From Cyanobium sp. (GTDB lineage Bacteria > Cyanobacteriota > Cyanobacteriia > PCC-6307 > Cyanobiaceae), in NCBI GenBank assembly GCA_014191535.1, contig BJHC01000070.1:1-7160 (forward strand): DNA of 7,160 bases, given 5' to 3'. Positions 6,190-7,160 of this stretch are shown in pieces. The position numbers and the translations under genes are program-made. Numbering within the stretch: the stretch's first letter is position 1; the number at the start of each line of letters is the position of its first letter. Under the pieces are notes generated by a model. It searched no databases. It had not been told where the DNA came from and worked only from the letters and a program-made list of their open reading frames with translations.

Positions 6190-7160
6190 AGTCGGCCAGC
6201 ACCGATGCCTGATTGCGCAGCACCGCCAACAGATTGAGGCGGTTGTTGCGCACGGCTGGGTCGTCCGCCATCACCATCACGCTCTGATCGCCATCGAAGA
6301 AGGCCGCCAGGGCGGAAGCACCGGCGCTCAGGCCTGAGGCCAACTGGCTGTAGCGATCTGGGGCTGAACCGGTGGCAATGGGCTCCAGGCCTTGAAGCAC
6401 CGCCAGCATCCCGGCTTCACTGGGCTGCTCAAACAGGGCCGCATCCACCACCCCCGTGGCGGAGAGCACGGAACGGTCGAGGCTGCCCTTCTCCGCCAGG
6501 CGGGCGGCGCGGGTCACCACGGCCTGAACCGCCGCCAGTTCACCGCTCTGGCGCAGGGCCATCAACAGGTCTGCCCGTTGGCGGGCATCGGCGGGATCGC
6601 GCAGCACCCGCGCCAGGGGAACGGTCTCGCCCGCCACGGCCTGCACCAGATCGGGGGCCGCCCCGGCCTCCTCCAGCAGGCTTTGCAGCCGCTGACGCAG
6701 GAACTCGGAGAGCTCCAGGGCCAAGGCTGGGGCATCCACCGCACAATCGGGCAGCAGCTGTGCCCAGTGGGCCGTGGCCCGATCCAACAGCTGCTGCAGA
6801 TCGAGGGACCACCCCTTCGACCACAGAATCTGCAGCAGACCATTGCCGGCCCGGCGCAGGGCATAGGGATCGGAGGAACCGCTGGGGCGCTCCCCCTTGG
6901 CGTAAATGCTGAGCAGCAGCTCGAGCCGCTCCGCCAGGGCGACCACAGCGCCGGCATCGGAGCTGGGGAGGGCATCTCCCGCACCGCGCGGCAGGTAGTG
7001 CTCCAGCACCGCCAGGGCCACCGCACGGTCCTCCCCTTCCGCCAGAAGATATTTCCCACCCATCACCCCCTGCAGCTCGGGGAATTCACCCACCATCTGG
7101 CTCACCAGATCGTGCTTGCAGAGATGGGCGGCGCGGCGTGCAGCCACGGCCACGGCGGCT
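6170..7160 (-). CDS. glyS: Glycyl-tRNA synthetase beta subunit (3' part, truncated by window edge)
   Basis: The frame is open to the right edge, giving about 329 residues of the C-terminal part of a protein usually near 700 residues. GlyS pairs with GlyQ as the alpha2-beta2 enzyme that charges tRNA-Gly; the beta subunit supplies tRNA recognition (family knowledge). The segment AARRAAHLCKHDLVSQMVGEFPELQGVMG, at the start of what is visible, is the well-conserved block preceding the DALR-type anticodon-binding domain. DPYALRRAGNGLLQIL matches the family's DPFALRR motif. The end, NRLNLLAVLRNQASVLADFSRL, matches the usual C-terminus, so the stop at 6172-6170 is natural. The gene is convergent with chlP, overlapping it by 11 bp. 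The true start lies beyond base 7160; the GTG at 7153-7151 is an internal valine. Confidence 0.96.
   Translation of the reverse strand, partial: AAVAVAARRAAHLCKHDLVSQMVGEFPELQGVMGGKYLLAEGEDRAVALAVLEHYLPRGAGDALPSSDAGAVVALAERLELLLSIYAKGERPSGSSDPYALRRAGNGLLQILWSKGWSLDLQQLLDRATAHWAQLLPDCAVDAPALALELSEFLRQRLQSLLEEAGAAPDLVQAVAGETVPLARVLRDPADARQRADLLMALRQSGELAAVQAVVTRAARLAEKGSLDRSVLSATGVVDAALFEQPSEAGMLAVLQGLEPIATGSAPDRYSQLASGLSAGASALAAFFDGDQSVMVMADDPAVRNNRLNLLAVLRNQASVLADFSRLSG

Noticed and set aside
6170..7153. glyS as a complete short gene beginning at the GTG at 7153
   Set aside because: The frame continues in-frame with conserved-looking sequence to the window edge, and the GTG lies within the middle of the family sequence; the gene is simply cut by the window.

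Overview
The window looks like a piece of chromosome from a high-GC picocyanobacterium of the Synechococcus/Cyanobium type. The main evidence is a complete chlP (geranylgeranyl reductase of chlorophyll synthesis) with the long C-terminal tail I recall from marine Synechococcus proteins. A typA and a separate bacterial-type glyS (beta subunit) fit the same lineage, as does the dense packing of genes. The lineage is inferred from recalled family sequences; no search was run.

Layout, left to right: (1) 1-1075, minus strand, the first ~358 codons of typA/bipA, running off the left edge. (2) 1076-1334, the only sizeable gap, which holds the typA upstream region and a striking cluster of GATC-rich short palindromes. 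(3) 1335-3902, minus, a long U32-family protein (855 aa) with two separate cysteine clusters. (4) 3902-4711, minus, a membrane-anchored VanY-type (M15) D-Ala-D-Ala carboxypeptidase whose stop codon shares one base with the U32 start codon, so the two are probably co-transcribed and translationally coupled. (5) 4712-4812, a 101-bp divergent spacer. (6) 4813-6180, plus, chlP. (7) 6170-7160, minus, the C-terminal 330 or so residues of glyS, running off the right edge and convergent with chlP. The chlP and glyS 3' ends overlap by 11 bp inside a perfect 8-bp-stem palindrome.

The genes are housekeeping: translation (typA, glyS), pigment synthesis (chlP), cell wall trimming (VanY-like) and a probable Fe-S RNA-modifying or related enzyme (U32). 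No mobile element, CRISPR array, rRNA or tRNA was seen. I do not see a new defence or biosynthetic system. The most interesting unexplained structure is the phased GATC/palindrome cluster upstream of typA; the dual-cysteine U32 protein coupled to a peptidoglycan carboxypeptidase comes second.
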